Source of the DNA: Variovorax sp. DXTD-1
Lineage (GTDB): Bacteria; Pseudomonadota; Gammaproteobacteria; Burkholderiales; Burkholderiaceae_C
Length of the DNA: 64,000 nt
Reading direction: 5' to 3'
Assembly: GCF_003984625.1 (NCBI RefSeq)
Contig: NZ_RWKH01000019.1
Coordinates: 60,336 to 124,335 of the forward strand
Positions 53,695 to 63,969 of this stretch are shown here, in pieces. Position numbers and translations under genes: made by a program. The notes below the pieces were generated by a model. The model did no database searches. It had not been told where the DNA came from and worked only from the letters and a program-made list of their open reading frames with translations. Within the stretch, counting starts at the first letter, position 1; the number at the start of each line of letters is the position of its first letter.

Positions 53695-56301
53695 TCAAGC
53701 CTGGGCGCTCTCGGCCACATCGACCGATAGCGCAGCTTGCAGCACCTGGGCCTCTTCCACCGGTTTCACGAAGTGGCCGTCCATGCCGGCACGCATGCTT
53801 TTTTCGCGGTCGGCCGGCTGGCCGAATCCGGTCAGCGAAAAAATCTTGAGAGGCCCCGCCTCACCCAGTTCTTTTCGCAGCAGCGCGGCCAGTTCGTAAC
53901 CGTCCATCACCGGTAGGCCGATGTCCAGAAACGCGATCTCCGGCTTGAACGACGGAGCAAGCGTCAGCGCCGCGGCCGGGTCGTAGGCCACCCGCGCGTC
54001 GTGCCCGTGCTCCCGGAAGATCGCGCCCAGCAGGTCCGCGGCATCCTGGTTGTCGTCCACGATCAACACCCTTCGGCGAAGGCCCGTGCCTCGCGAGATG
54101 GCCAGCGCTTCGGGCGCAGTGGCTTTCAGCTGGTCGCTGGAGGGCAGGGGCAGGCGAACCCTGAACTCGCTGCCTTGTCCCGGCCCGGCACTGCGGGCTT
54201 CCACCGTGCCGTTGTGCGCGGCAATCAGGCTCTTGACCAGCGCCAGGCCCACACCGAGCCCGCCCGCGGCGCGTTCGATGGTTTGCGCCCCCTGGTAGAA
54301 CAGGTCGAAGACCTTGGGCAACGCGTCTGCCTCGATACCCCGCCCGTTGTCGCTAACAGAGATCGCCACGCTGCCGTCTTCCTGCCACGCTTCCAGACGG
54401 ATGACGCCACCCAAGGGCGTATAGCGCGCGGCGTTCGTCAGCAGATTGCTGATCACCTGGGCCAAGCGCGTAGGGTCTCCATGCCAGAGCATCGTGCTGT
54501 CGGGATAGACGGCATTCAGGGTGTGCTGGCGCTGCTCCATCAGCACGCTCACCATTTCGACGGCCTTTGCCAGCACCGATGCCAGCGGGACCGTTTCTTC
54601 GCGCAGCGTCAACTTGCCACGGGTCACGCGCGACACGTCCATCAGGTCGTCGACCAGCCGGATCAGGTGCTGGACCTGGCGGTGGATGGCGTCCTGCTCC
54701 TTGGAGGTCTTGAGGTCTCCGCGGCGCTTCATCAACTCGAGCGCGGTGACGATCGGCGCCAGCGGATTGCGAAGTTCGTGCCCGAGCACCGCAAGAAATT
54801 CGTCCTTCGCGCGGCTGGCGCGTTCGAGATCGCGCAGCAGCGCTTCGCGCTCGGCGCTTGCCCGCTCTTGGCCCCGGCGGGCGGCGACGAGGTCGGTCAC
54901 ATCCACGGCGATGAGCATCAGGCCGTACAGGCGGTCGAGCCGCTTCAGCGGCTGCACGCTGAGCTTGAAATAGCGTTCATCGAGGTGCCCGCCGCCGGCG
55001 CGCTCGACGAGGGTCAGGTGTTCTTCGGCCACATACGGGCGCCCCGATGCGAAGGCCTTGTCCAGGATGCGCAACGTGTCGTCGCGCGCGCAAAGCTCGG
55101 GCAGTGCCTGCTCGTAGGTTTTTCCTTCAAGGTCGAACTTGCCCACCATCGACTTGTAGACATCGTTGGCCAGTTCGAACCGGTGTTCGGCGCCCACCAG
55201 CAAGGCCGCGGCAACAGGCGCCCGGCGCAGCAGGTCGTTTCGCTCGCGCTCGGCCTCCTCGCGCGCCACGCGTTCCGTGACATCGCGCGAAAAGCAGCGC
55301 GTGTAGCGCAGCACGCCGTTTTCGAATCGGCCGTTCGACTGGATCAGAACGTGCTTGATCGCACCGTCCTTGCAGACGAGGCGGGCCGGATAGTTGCGCA
55401 GCGTTTCCCCTGCGCTGAGCCGCTTGAGAATGTCCTGGATCACCGGCTGGTCGAGATGAAAACGCGTGATGTGCTGGCCGATGTATTCGTCGGCGCTGTA
55501 GCCCAACATCTCGAGCTCCGCCCGGTTGGCCCAGAGGATCGTGCCGTCGGCCGCCACCTGGTGCAGGCCTTCCGCGGCGTTCTCGGCGAAGTCGGCCAGG
55601 TCGCGCTCGCGCGCACGCGTGGATTCTTCCGCCTGGTGCCGGCGCAGGATCTCGTCGTCCAGCGACAGCACCTTTTGCTGGAGCACCGCGATCTCGCCGG
55701 GCGCCATAGTGGCCGTGCCCCCGACGGGAATCACCCGGGAATGCGCCTGGCACACATGGCGGAACACGGCGGCGTGCGCCGTGCCCGGGAATACGGAGAG
55801 CGGATAGCCGCAGAAAAGCTCGAACTCGCGCCGGGTGGCCAGCCTGTTCCAGTACCCCTCCAGTTCGAGCGCATCTTCATGCTTGCCGTCCGCGCAAAGA
55901 AGAGCCACCAGCTCGCCGTAGATGCGGAGCTTTCCGCGGCCTTGCAGGGTATCGACCAAGCCGCCGACCGATTGGTTGAACAGGCGTTCGTCGGGCTTGC
56001 CGTTCAACACGATTTGCCCGAGCGCTTCCGCGGCGTCCACGAAAACGATCTTCTCGTCGGGACAAACCCCGGACAGGCGCATGCGGAAACTGCGGCGATG
56101 CGCCTCGGTGGCAAGAACCAGGGCGCAACCGCCTTCAGCCAGGGTACCGGCCAGAAAGTCGGCTGCCGACGCGATCAGGATCTTCTCGTCGTCGTAGAAC
56201 TGCACCTGGTGCGCGCAGGCGGCACCGGTGGTGCCGGCAGGGAGGATATGGGCGCTCATGTCCTGCATTTTCATGCCGTTCGATCCATCTGGATACATCA
56301 C
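53695..56301 (-). CDS. MEDS-PAS-PAS hybrid sensor histidine kinase
   Basis: 868 residues, soluble. Domains: MEDS/DcmR-like sensor (about 30-200; HQVQFYDDEKILIASAADFLAGTLAEGG), PAS 1 (245-350; FAENAAEGLHQVAADGTILWAN), PAS 2 (365-480), HisKA with phospho-His in LGHELRNPLAPI (about 520), HATPase (NLLTNAARYTP, DNGRGI, GLGVGLALVKSL), and a C-terminal receiver (IVDDNQDAADLLG, FLDIGLPVMDGY, KPVEEAQ). No membrane segment and no adjacent response regulator, so its output must act in trans. Start among several Met codons (56301-56259) is uncertain. Convergent with the DUF2231 gene, six bases apart. Confidence 0.93.
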   Translation of the reverse strand: MMYPDGSNGMKMQDMSAHILPAGTTGAACAHQVQFYDDEKILIASAADFLAGTLAEGGCALVLATEAHRRSFRMRLSGVCPDEKIVFVDAAEALGQIVLNGKPDERLFNQSVGGLVDTLQGRGKLRIYGELVALLCADGKHEDALELEGYWNRLATRREFELFCGYPLSVFPGTAHAAVFRHVCQAHSRVIPVGGTATMAPGEIAVLQQKVLSLDDEILRRHQAEESTRARERDLADFAENAAEGLHQVAADGTILWANRAELEMLGYSADEYIGQHITRFHLDQPVIQDILKRLSAGETLRNYPARLVCKDGAIKHVLIQSNGRFENGVLRYTRCFSRDVTERVAREEAERERNDLLRRAPVAAALLVGAEHRFELANDVYKSMVGKFDLEGKTYEQALPELCARDDTLRILDKAFASGRPYVAEEHLTLVERAGGGHLDERYFKLSVQPLKRLDRLYGLMLIAVDVTDLVAARRGQERASAEREALLRDLERASRAKDEFLAVLGHELRNPLAPIVTALELMKRRGDLKTSKEQDAIHRQVQHLIRLVDDLMDVSRVTRGKLTLREETVPLASVLAKAVEMVSVLMEQRQHTLNAVYPDSTMLWHGDPTRLAQVISNLLTNAARYTPLGGVIRLEAWQEDGSVAISVSDNGRGIEADALPKVFDLFYQGAQTIERAAGGLGVGLALVKSLIAAHNGTVEARSAGPGQGSEFRVRLPLPSSDQLKATAPEALAISRGTGLRRRVLIVDDNQDAADLLGAIFREHGHDARVAYDPAAALTLAPSFKPEIAFLDIGLPVMDGYELAALLRKELGEAGPLKIFSLTGFGQPADREKSMRAGMDGHFVKPVEEAQVLQAALSVDVAESAQA

Positions 56302-56560
56302 AGCACACTGTCAACACGCGCTTTACACGAAAGGCTGCTCCGGCGCGTGGCCCCGATCGGACCCGCAGCGCAGCGCCGCGTCGACAGGAAAGCCCTGGGA
56401 TCCGGCACATTTCGGCAATCTCGGCCGGAAGCTGCTCGGCCGGCCGTGCTTGCCGGCGAAGACCTGCCCGATGATCCGGCCGCATGTGCATGCGGCGCCG
56501 AAACGCGTTGCAGGTCTTCGAACAACGCGGGCGGTGGAGCTCGCCCCACAGGGATGGCCT

Positions 56561-56956
56561 ATGCCGAAACAATCAAGACACTACACGGCGCGGAAAAGCG
56601 GGCGGCTGGCAAGTCGCTTGGCCGTATTGGGCGCTTCTGCGATGCTGGCGGGCTGCGCAGTGGGCGTCGGCTTCGGCATTCCGCTGGCTCCGGGGCTGTC
56701 GCTGAGCGTCGGCGTCGGTTCCGGCGGACCCAGCCTGGGCCTGAGCACCGGCTGGGGGCCGCTCGGCGCGGGCATCAGCGTCAATCCTCGTGGCCAATTG
56801 GTCGGCAGTGCGGGCGTCGGCGTGGGCGCCGGACCGGTAGGCGTCGGGGTCGGCCGCAGCGTGGTGCTGCACGACCCGCAACAGCCGCTGGCCTACGCGT
56901 TGCCCGAGGCACCCGCCTATGGCGTCGGCCAGCCCGGCGATCCCGTGGCGCCCTGA
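56561..56956 (+). CDS. Glycine-rich lipoprotein
   Basis: 131 residues. N-terminus basic then hydrophobic with lipobox LAGC (Cys at about residue 32); the mature part is dominated by short Gly/Val/Ser strands (GVGSGGPSLGLSTGWGPLG, GSAGVGVGAGPVGVGVG), ending with a proline-rich tail. Such composition suggests a surface or outer-membrane lipoprotein of unknown role. ATG at 56561 chosen because it places the lipobox correctly. Confidence 0.8.
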   Translation: MPKQSRHYTARKSGRLASRLAVLGASAMLAGCAVGVGFGIPLAPGLSLSVGVGSGGPSLGLSTGWGPLGAGISVNPRGQLVGSAGVGVGAGPVGVGVGRSVVLHDPQQPLAYALPEAPAYGVGQPGDPVAP

Positions 56957-56977
56957 GCGCTACTCGCCCATTGCGGC

Positions 56978-57958
56978 TCAGGGCTGGAAGCCGGACCGGC
57001 GCACCACCGGCTCCCATTGTTGGCGAAAAGCCTTGAGCATTTGCACGGTCTCGGCCTGCGTGCTCACGATGGGCGTGATGTAGGCCGCATTGGCAGCCTT
57101 CTGCAGCGCCGGGTCCTGCATGACGTCGCGGATGGCGGCGGCCAGCAGCTGCACCTTGGCCGGCGCCATCGTGGCGGGCGCGAAGAAGGTGTTCCAGCCG
57201 TCTGCATCGATCTTCATGCCGGCCTCGCGGAAGGTGGGAATGGCCGGCGCGAAGCTCACGCGCTTCTTGCCCGATACCGCCAGGATGCGGATCTTGCCGG
57301 CCAGGTGCTGGGCATAAAGCGAGTCGAGCGTGTCGATGGCAATGGGCAGGTTGCCGCCGCTCAGGTCGGCCGATAGCGGCGCCGATCCGCCATAACCCTT
57401 GATCTGCGGCTGCACGCTGAGCGCGTCGCCCACCATCAGGCCGAAGAAGTGGGGCAGGCTGCCGGTCGCCGGCACGCCGAAGACGGCCTCTTCCGGATGC
57501 GCCCAGAGCCGGCCCACCAGGAACATCGCGCGGTCGAGCTGCAGCTTGTTGCCTACGGCCAGCGCAAAGTCATAGCTGCTGACCTGCGACACCGGCACAA
57601 AGTCCTTGTCGGGGTCGTAGCCCGCGTCCTTGAACACGAGCGGCGCCACCACCATCACGGCGGGGTTGCCGAGCATCAGCACGTTCTGCCCGGCCGGTGC
57701 GCGCTTGACCTCCTTGGCCGCCAGCCGTCCACCTTCGCCCGGGCGGTTTTCCACCGTGGCTGCCACGCCGAGCTTGGGCCCCAGCCGCTCGGCCACCAGG
57801 CGCGCGACGCGGTCGGTGCTGCCGCCGGCGGTGTAGCCCACCACCAGCGTGAGCGGACCGTCGAGAGCGGGTGCCTGGGCATGGGCGAGGGGAGCGGCAC
57901 AGGCGCCGAGTGCCAGGCAACAAGCCGCGAGCTTTCGGCGGGAAAGAAAAACAGACAT
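56978..57958 (-). CDS. Bug/TctC-family periplasmic solute-binding receptor
   Basis: 326 residues from Met at 57958 (MSVFLSRRKLAACCLALG), with AGGAGG directly upstream. Signal peptide cleaved after AHAQA. Mature fold: LVVGYTAGGSTDRVARLVAERL, VENRPGEGG, then QVSSYDFALAVGN and DSLYAQHLAGKIRILAVSGKKR, as in Bug receptors of Burkholderiales. They bind carboxylates; no TctAB membrane genes are adjacent, so it is an orphan receptor. Divergent from a MarR-type regulator. Confidence 0.93.
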   Translation of the reverse strand: MSVFLSRRKLAACCLALGACAAPLAHAQAPALDGPLTLVVGYTAGGSTDRVARLVAERLGPKLGVAATVENRPGEGGRLAAKEVKRAPAGQNVLMLGNPAVMVVAPLVFKDAGYDPDKDFVPVSQVSSYDFALAVGNKLQLDRAMFLVGRLWAHPEEAVFGVPATGSLPHFFGLMVGDALSVQPQIKGYGGSAPLSADLSGGNLPIAIDTLDSLYAQHLAGKIRILAVSGKKRVSFAPAIPTFREAGMKIDADGWNTFFAPATMAPAKVQLLAAAIRDVMQDPALQKAANAAYITPIVSTQAETVQMLKAFRQQWEPVVRRSGFQP

Positions 57959-58075
57959 GGGTCCTCCTGCTGCGTGATTGGCGAACGGGTGCGCGCAGGT
58001 TTTCACGGCGACAATCGCCGGCCCGCTTCGTTTCAACCCGTGTAATTTGTTACTGGTTTATACGCAGGCAACAAT

Positions 58076-58105
58076 CAGTTGATCTAATCCATCAATTGCC
58101 AACTG
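58076..58105. promoter_or_regulatory. Inverted repeats between the Bug receptor and MarR genes
   Basis: CAGTTGAT (58076-58083) and ATCAA (58091-58095) form an inverted repeat around CTAATCC, and CAACTG (58100-58105) repeats the left arm's complement. They sit midway in the divergent 58.0-58.16 kb gap, a plausible operator for the MarR protein. Confidence 0.45.
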
Positions 58106-58159
58106 AGGCCTGCGAGTCACACTGCGCCGTCGCCTCATCACACCCGTTAGAACCTTTCC

Positions 58160-58726
58160 ATGCACGGCACGCAAGGTATGCAAGCTTTTCCCGATGCAGG
58201 CGCCTTGCGCGCGCCCAGTTCCCTGGACGACCTGCTGCTGTATCGGCTCGCGCGCGCGGTGCGCACCAGCAGCGGCATGGCCACGCGACTGGTGGAGGGC
58301 GGCTTCGGCATCACGCGCCGCGAATGGGGAATGATCGCCACGCTCGCGCAGCAGGGCGAGATGCGGTCGTCCGCACTGGCCGCACACCTGCACCTGGACC
58401 GCGTGCGCACCTCGCGCGGGCTGCGTGGGCTGGTCGAAAAGAAGCTGGTGGCGCGCCGGCAGGACGCCGACGACCGGCGCGAAGTGCATGTACGGCTGAG
58501 CGCCTCGGGCGGGGAGCTTTACGAAAAGGTGTTTCCGCGCATCGCGGGGCTCAACACCGATCTGCTCGAGGGCATCGAGCCCGCGCATCTCGACATCTTC
58601 CTGCAGTGCCTGCGGCACCTCGAAGAGCGCGCGAACACGCTGAGCGCGCAAGGCGCGGTGGTGGAGAAGGCCAACCGCCGCTCGGGCGGCACGCGGCACC
58701 GTTGGCCGGATTCCGGCACGGCTTAG
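58160..58726 (+). CDS. MarR-family transcriptional regulator
   Basis: 188 residues. Winged helix with FGITRREWGMIATLAQQGEMRSSALAAHLHLDRVRTSRGLRGLVEKKLVARRQDADDRRE-type sequence across residues 48-105, followed by dimerisation helices. Contains the expected Asp-Asp-Arg wing. Probably controls the divergently transcribed Bug receptor; ligand unknown. ATG 58160 is the first of two Met; 58178 is possible. Confidence 0.88.
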   Translation: MHGTQGMQAFPDAGALRAPSSLDDLLLYRLARAVRTSSGMATRLVEGGFGITRREWGMIATLAQQGEMRSSALAAHLHLDRVRTSRGLRGLVEKKLVARRQDADDRREVHVRLSASGGELYEKVFPRIAGLNTDLLEGIEPAHLDIFLQCLRHLEERANTLSAQGAVVEKANRRSGGTRHRWPDSGTA

Positions 58727-58774
58727 CGGCCCTGGCCCCGGCGCGCCTTTGCAGGCGAACCGCGGAGCTCGGCT

Positions 58775-59470
58775 TCAGCTCTCCGGCACGATAAAGCTGG
58801 GATGCCGCGCGCAGATTTCCGGCAGCGAACTCAGCGTGCCCGAAAGGTGCTCGCGCAGCGCCTTCTGCGCGCAGGCACTGTCGCCTTGCGCAATGGCGCG
58901 CACGATGGCGCGGTGGTCGCGAAGAATCGCCTCGGTCTTGCCCGCGGTGGGCAGGTGCAGGCGCCGCAGCCGGTCGACGTGGCCCGAGACGCGGCTCACC
59001 ATGTCCCACAGGCTCGGCACTCCGGCCGCCTCGTACATCAGGTGATGAAACTTGCGGTCGGCGCCGACGAACTCGCTGTACTGCCGTTCCGCCGCCAACG
59101 TTGCCTGCAGCGCGATCTGCGTTTTCAGCTGCGCGACGAGATCGGGCGTGGCCTGCTCGGCCAGCTGATGCACGATCTCGAGCTCGATCGAGCGGCGCAG
59201 AAAGTGCGCCTGCCGGGCCGCGTCGATGTCGATGCGGCTGACCAGCGTTGCGTGCTGCGGAAACACATCCACCAGGCCTTCTTCGGCCAGCCGCAGCAAG
59301 GCCTCGCGCACGGGTGTCTGGCTCACGCCGAACCTGTCGGCCAGCTCTTGCCGAACCAGCACCGTGCCGGGCACGAGTTCAAGCGAAAGAATGGCATCGC
59401 GCAGCTTCTCGAGTACCTGTGGTGCTGCGAGGCGCGTGCGGTCGAGTCGGATCCGGGTGAGGGCGGTCAT
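58775..59470 (-). CDS. GntR-family regulator, FCD domain (controls the dehydratase cluster)
   Basis: 231 residues. N-terminal winged helix with VLEKLRDAILSLELVPGTVLVRQELADRFGVSQTPVREALLRLAEEGLVDVFPQHATLVSRID in pieces (operator recognition helix VSQTPVREAL). C-terminal FCD domain with FLRRSIELEIVHQLA, FVGADRKFHHLMYEAAGVPSLWDMVSRVSGHVDRLR and ILRDHRAIVRAI; Asp/His residues typical of metal-dependent carboxylate sensing. Divergent from the IlvD-type gene, with a near-palindrome between them. Confidence 0.93.
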   Translation of the reverse strand: MTALTRIRLDRTRLAAPQVLEKLRDAILSLELVPGTVLVRQELADRFGVSQTPVREALLRLAEEGLVDVFPQHATLVSRIDIDAARQAHFLRRSIELEIVHQLAEQATPDLVAQLKTQIALQATLAAERQYSEFVGADRKFHHLMYEAAGVPSLWDMVSRVSGHVDRLRRLHLPTAGKTEAILRDHRAIVRAIAQGDSACAQKALREHLSGTLSSLPEICARHPSFIVPES

Positions 59471-59495
59471 TCGCTGGAATTCTCGCTTTGCTGAA

Positions 59496-59509
59496 CTGAT
59501 ATATTAGTG
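59496..59509. promoter_or_regulatory. Candidate GntR operator between the regulator and dehydratase genes
   Basis: ACTGATATATTAGT is an inverted repeat with one mismatched pair, in the only AT-rich patch of the divergent region. Confidence 0.45.
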
Positions 59510-59568
59510 TTTTAATGTAGTTGATTCCACAAAGCCCACTGGTTCAGCCATCCGTTTCAGCCCCTCCG

Positions 59569-61296
<1,728 letters not shown>

Positions 61297-61346
61297 AGAC
61301 CTCTTTCCCCATACCGAACCAACGCCCAAGCAAACGGAGACCCGAC

Positions 61347-62057
61347 GTGAATCCCCAAACCCGCGAGAAGCTGATGCAGGTCAGCACCGCCACCCTGTGC
61401 ACGGCCCTGTTCAAGCGGGGCCTGCGCAACCAGTTCATCCAGAACGTGCACCCGCTCAACCCGTCGCTGCCCAACATGGTGGGCGAGGCCTTCACGCTGC
61501 GCTACATGCCCGCGCGCGAAGACCTGAATCCCATCACCGTGTTCAACGACCGCAGCCATCCGCAGCGCCAGGCCGTGGAGCAATGCCCCGAAGGCGCGGT
61601 GCTGCTGATGGACAGCCGCAAGGACGCGCGTGCCGCATCGGCCGGCGGCATCCTGGTGAGCCGGCTCATGAAGCGCGGAGTGGCCGGCGTGGTCACCGAC
61701 GGCGGCTTTCGCGACAGCCCCGACATTGCGAAGCTGGGCTTTCCGGCGTACCACCAGCGCCCGAGCGCGCCGACCAATCTCACGCTGCACCAGGCCATCG
61801 ACATCAACGTGCCCATCGGCTGCGGCGACGTGGCCGTGTGGCCCGGCGACGTGGTGGTGGGCGATGCAGAGGGCGTCATCGTGATTCCTGCGGACATTGC
61901 CGACGAGGTTGCGACCGAGGCCACGGAGATGACCGTCTTCGAAGACTTCGTGCAGGAGAAGGTGCTCGAAGGCCGCTCCATCCTCGGCCTCTATCCGCCG
62001 ACCGAGGAGCAAAGCCGCACCGAGTTCGCCGCCTGGCGGCAGGCCCGCGGCCGCTGA
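61347..62057 (+). CDS. RraA-like / HMG-CHA aldolase-family protein
   Basis: 236 residues from a GTG at 61347. RraA fold: VSTATLCTALFKRG, VGEAFTLRYMPAREDLNPI, SRKDARAASAGGILVSRLMKRGVAGVVTDGGFRDSPDI (RD...D metal/pyruvate-enolate site), PIGCGDVAVWPGDVVVGDAEGVIVIPADIADEV, then a C-terminal extension found in the aldolase group, not in the 160-residue RNase E inhibitor. It probably cleaves or decarboxylates a 4-hydroxy-2-keto acid made by the dehydratase. 50 bases after the dehydratase, same operon. Confidence 0.9.
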   Translation: MNPQTREKLMQVSTATLCTALFKRGLRNQFIQNVHPLNPSLPNMVGEAFTLRYMPAREDLNPITVFNDRSHPQRQAVEQCPEGAVLLMDSRKDARAASAGGILVSRLMKRGVAGVVTDGGFRDSPDIAKLGFPAYHQRPSAPTNLTLHQAIDINVPIGCGDVAVWPGDVVVGDAEGVIVIPADIADEVATEATEMTVFEDFVQEKVLEGRSILGLYPPTEEQSRTEFAAWRQARGR

Positions 62058-62100
62058 CCGTCCAACCTTCATTCGTCAGACAACAAAGAGAGACAAGACC

Positions 62101-63090
62101 ATGCCCTTCATTCATCGCGCCGCGCGGCTGCTGCTCGCTGCATCCGCGTTCGCACTGGCACCCACCCTCGCGCTTGCGCAGGCCGAATGGCCCGCCGCCA
62201 AGACCATCACCTATGTCGTGCCCTTCACGGCCGGCGGTTCGACCGACATCGTGGGTCGCATCCTGGCCAACAAGCTGCAGGAGAGCCTGCACCAGTCGGT
62301 GGTGGTCGACAACAAGCCGGGACAGGCCGGCGGCATCGGCGCCGCCTATGTCGCCAAGGCCGCGCCCGACGGCTATACGCTGTTCGGCGGCACCATCAGC
62401 ACGCACGCCATCAACGCCAGCCTCTACAAGAAGCTGCCCTACGACCCGATGAAGGACTTCGAGCCCGTGTCGCTGGTCGGCCGGCTGCCCAACGTGCTGA
62501 TCGTCAACAGCCAACTCGGCGTGAACTCGGTGGCCGAGCTGATTGCGCTGCTCAAGAAAGACGAATCGAAGCGCACCTTCGCTTCTTCGGGCGCGGGAAC
62601 ATCGACGCACCTGGCGGGCGAGATGTTCGCCGACATGATCGGCGTGAAACTCACGCACGTGCCGTACAAGGGCACGCCGCCCGCGATGACCGATGTGGCC
62701 TCCGGCCTGGTGCCCTTCATGTTCGACCAAGTGACCGCTGCGCTGCCCCTGGTGAAGAGCGGCAAGCTGAAGCTGCTGGCCGTGACCACCGGCAAGCGCA
62801 TTGCGCTGGTGCCCGAGCTGCCGACCATGATCGAATCGGGCGTGGCGGGTTTCGAGATGTCGTCGTGGCAGGCCGTGTACGCGCCCAAGGGCACGCCCAA
62901 GCCCATCATCCAGCGCCTGAACGCCGAGATCGTGAAGGCGCTCAAGCAGCCCGACGTGCAGGCCAAGCTCTCGGGCCAGCTGGCCATGGACATCGCCGCC
63001 AGCACGCCCGAAGAATTGCGCGACCACATGGCCCGCGAGATTCCGCGCTGGGCCGAGCTGGTGAAGAAGTCGGGCGCCACCGCCGACTGA
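62101..63090 (+). CDS. Bug/TctC-family periplasmic solute-binding receptor
   Basis: 329 residues. Signal peptide ending ALAQA (about residue 27); mature part with KTITYVVPFTAGGSTDIVGRILANKL, VVDNKPGQAGGIGAAYVAKAAPDGYTL, LPYDPMKDFEPVSLVG and HVPYKGTPPAMTDVASG, all standard for Bug receptors. AGAGAGA precedes the ATG. Third gene of the dehydratase operon, so it probably captures the substrate (a carboxylate) of that pathway for a TctAB-type permease encoded elsewhere. Confidence 0.95.
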   Translation: MPFIHRAARLLLAASAFALAPTLALAQAEWPAAKTITYVVPFTAGGSTDIVGRILANKLQESLHQSVVVDNKPGQAGGIGAAYVAKAAPDGYTLFGGTISTHAINASLYKKLPYDPMKDFEPVSLVGRLPNVLIVNSQLGVNSVAELIALLKKDESKRTFASSGAGTSTHLAGEMFADMIGVKLTHVPYKGTPPAMTDVASGLVPFMFDQVTAALPLVKSGKLKLLAVTTGKRIALVPELPTMIESGVAGFEMSSWQAVYAPKGTPKPIIQRLNAEIVKALKQPDVQAKLSGQLAMDIAASTPEELRDHMAREIPRWAELVKKSGATAD

Positions 63091-63217
63091 AACCGCGGCG
63101 CCGTGGAACAGGCCCGGGGCTTTGCGGCCCGGACCGGAATTTCTTTTAAAGTTCCTGAATCCTTCTGGCCATGGTGCGCCCTCTATGCAAGGGTCAACAT
63201 CAACCGGAGTGTTCAAC

Positions 63218-63433
63218 GTGTTCCATCTCAAACGCAATCTCCCCGCCTGGGAGCGAATCATTCGCCTGTGCCTGGGAGCCTTCGCCGCCGCAGGCGCGTT
63301 CTACTTTCTGCCAGCCGGAACGCTTCGCCTCCTGGGGTTTGCCATGGCCGGAGTGCTTGCGTCCACCGCCATCGTCGGCTTCTGCCCGGCCTGCGCGATG
63401 CTCGGCCGAAGAGCGACGGGCCCTGCGAAATGA
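63218..63433 (+). CDS. DUF2892 (YgaP-like) small membrane protein
   Basis: 71 residues from a GTG at 63218 with GGAG eight bases before; an ATG at 63185 would add an unlikely Ser/Thr-rich leader. Two membrane helices (LCLGAFAAAGAFYFL and a second around VLASTAIVGFCPACAML) with the family's FCPxCxxLG end. Function unknown. Its stop overlaps the sigma-factor start (ATGA). Confidence 0.85.
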   Translation: MFHLKRNLPAWERIIRLCLGAFAAAGAFYFLPAGTLRLLGFAMAGVLASTAIVGFCPACAMLGRRATGPAK

Positions 63434-63969
63434 TCCGGGCGTCCGCGCCGCTCATCGAGGCCGCATGCGCGGGAGACGAGCGGGCGCTGTCCCAACTGCT
63501 CTCTGTATGCCAGCCCGATCTGAAGCGATTCGCGCGCCGGACCTGCGCAAACAGCGAAGACGCCGAAGATGCCGTGCAGGTGGCGCTGTGGCAGCTGCAC
63601 AGAAAGATCGGCACGCTCGGCACGGTGGCGGCCTTCGCCACCTGGCTGTTTCGCATTGTCGAGCGTGAGTGCTACCGCATATTCAGGCGCAGCTCTTCTG
63701 GAGGGGCTCTTCCGGAGCCGTCCGCTGCAGAAGCCGCAGCGCCGCAAATTCCCACCGACCTGCGCCTGGACCTGACGAAGGCCATTGCCGCGCTTCCGGA
63801 ACCCTACCGCGTTGTGCTGGTCTTGCGCGACGTCGAGGAATTGACCGCCCCCGAAGTCGCGGCCAGCCTGGGCGTGAGCGTCGAGGCGGTGAAGAGCCGG
63901 TTGCATCGTGCCCGCGCGATGGTGCGGGAAAGCCTGATGAACGGCGGCTACTGGAATCAGGAAGGCTGA
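63430..63969 (+). CDS. ECF-type RNA polymerase sigma factor
   Basis: 179 residues from ATG 63430, overlapping the preceding stop. Sigma region 2: LLSVCQPDLKRFARRTCANSEDAEDAVQVALWQLHRKI; region 4: IAALPEPYRVVLVLRDVEELTAPEVAASLGVSVEAVKSRLHRARAMVRESL (as separate helices) with the HTH. The spacer is short. No anti-sigma gene is visible before the window ends; a zinc-binding anti-sigma might follow beyond 64000. Co-translation with a DUF2892 protein is the only context. Confidence 0.9.
   Translation: MIRASAPLIEAACAGDERALSQLLSVCQPDLKRFARRTCANSEDAEDAVQVALWQLHRKIGTLGTVAAFATWLFRIVERECYRIFRRSSSGGALPEPSAAEAAAPQIPTDLRLDLTKAIAALPEPYRVVLVLRDVEELTAPEVAASLGVSVEAVKSRLHRARAMVRESLMNGGYWNQEG

Noticed and set aside
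54001..57036. Plus-strand frame of 1011 codons antisense to the hybrid kinase
   Set aside because: It runs against unmistakable kinase and receiver motifs and contains no family motif; high GC suppresses stops.
61876..63261. Minus-strand frame of 461 codons opposite the Bug receptor
   Set aside because: Shadow of the receptor gene: His/Arg/Leu-rich with no motifs, while the receptor on the plus strand has a signal peptide and family motifs.
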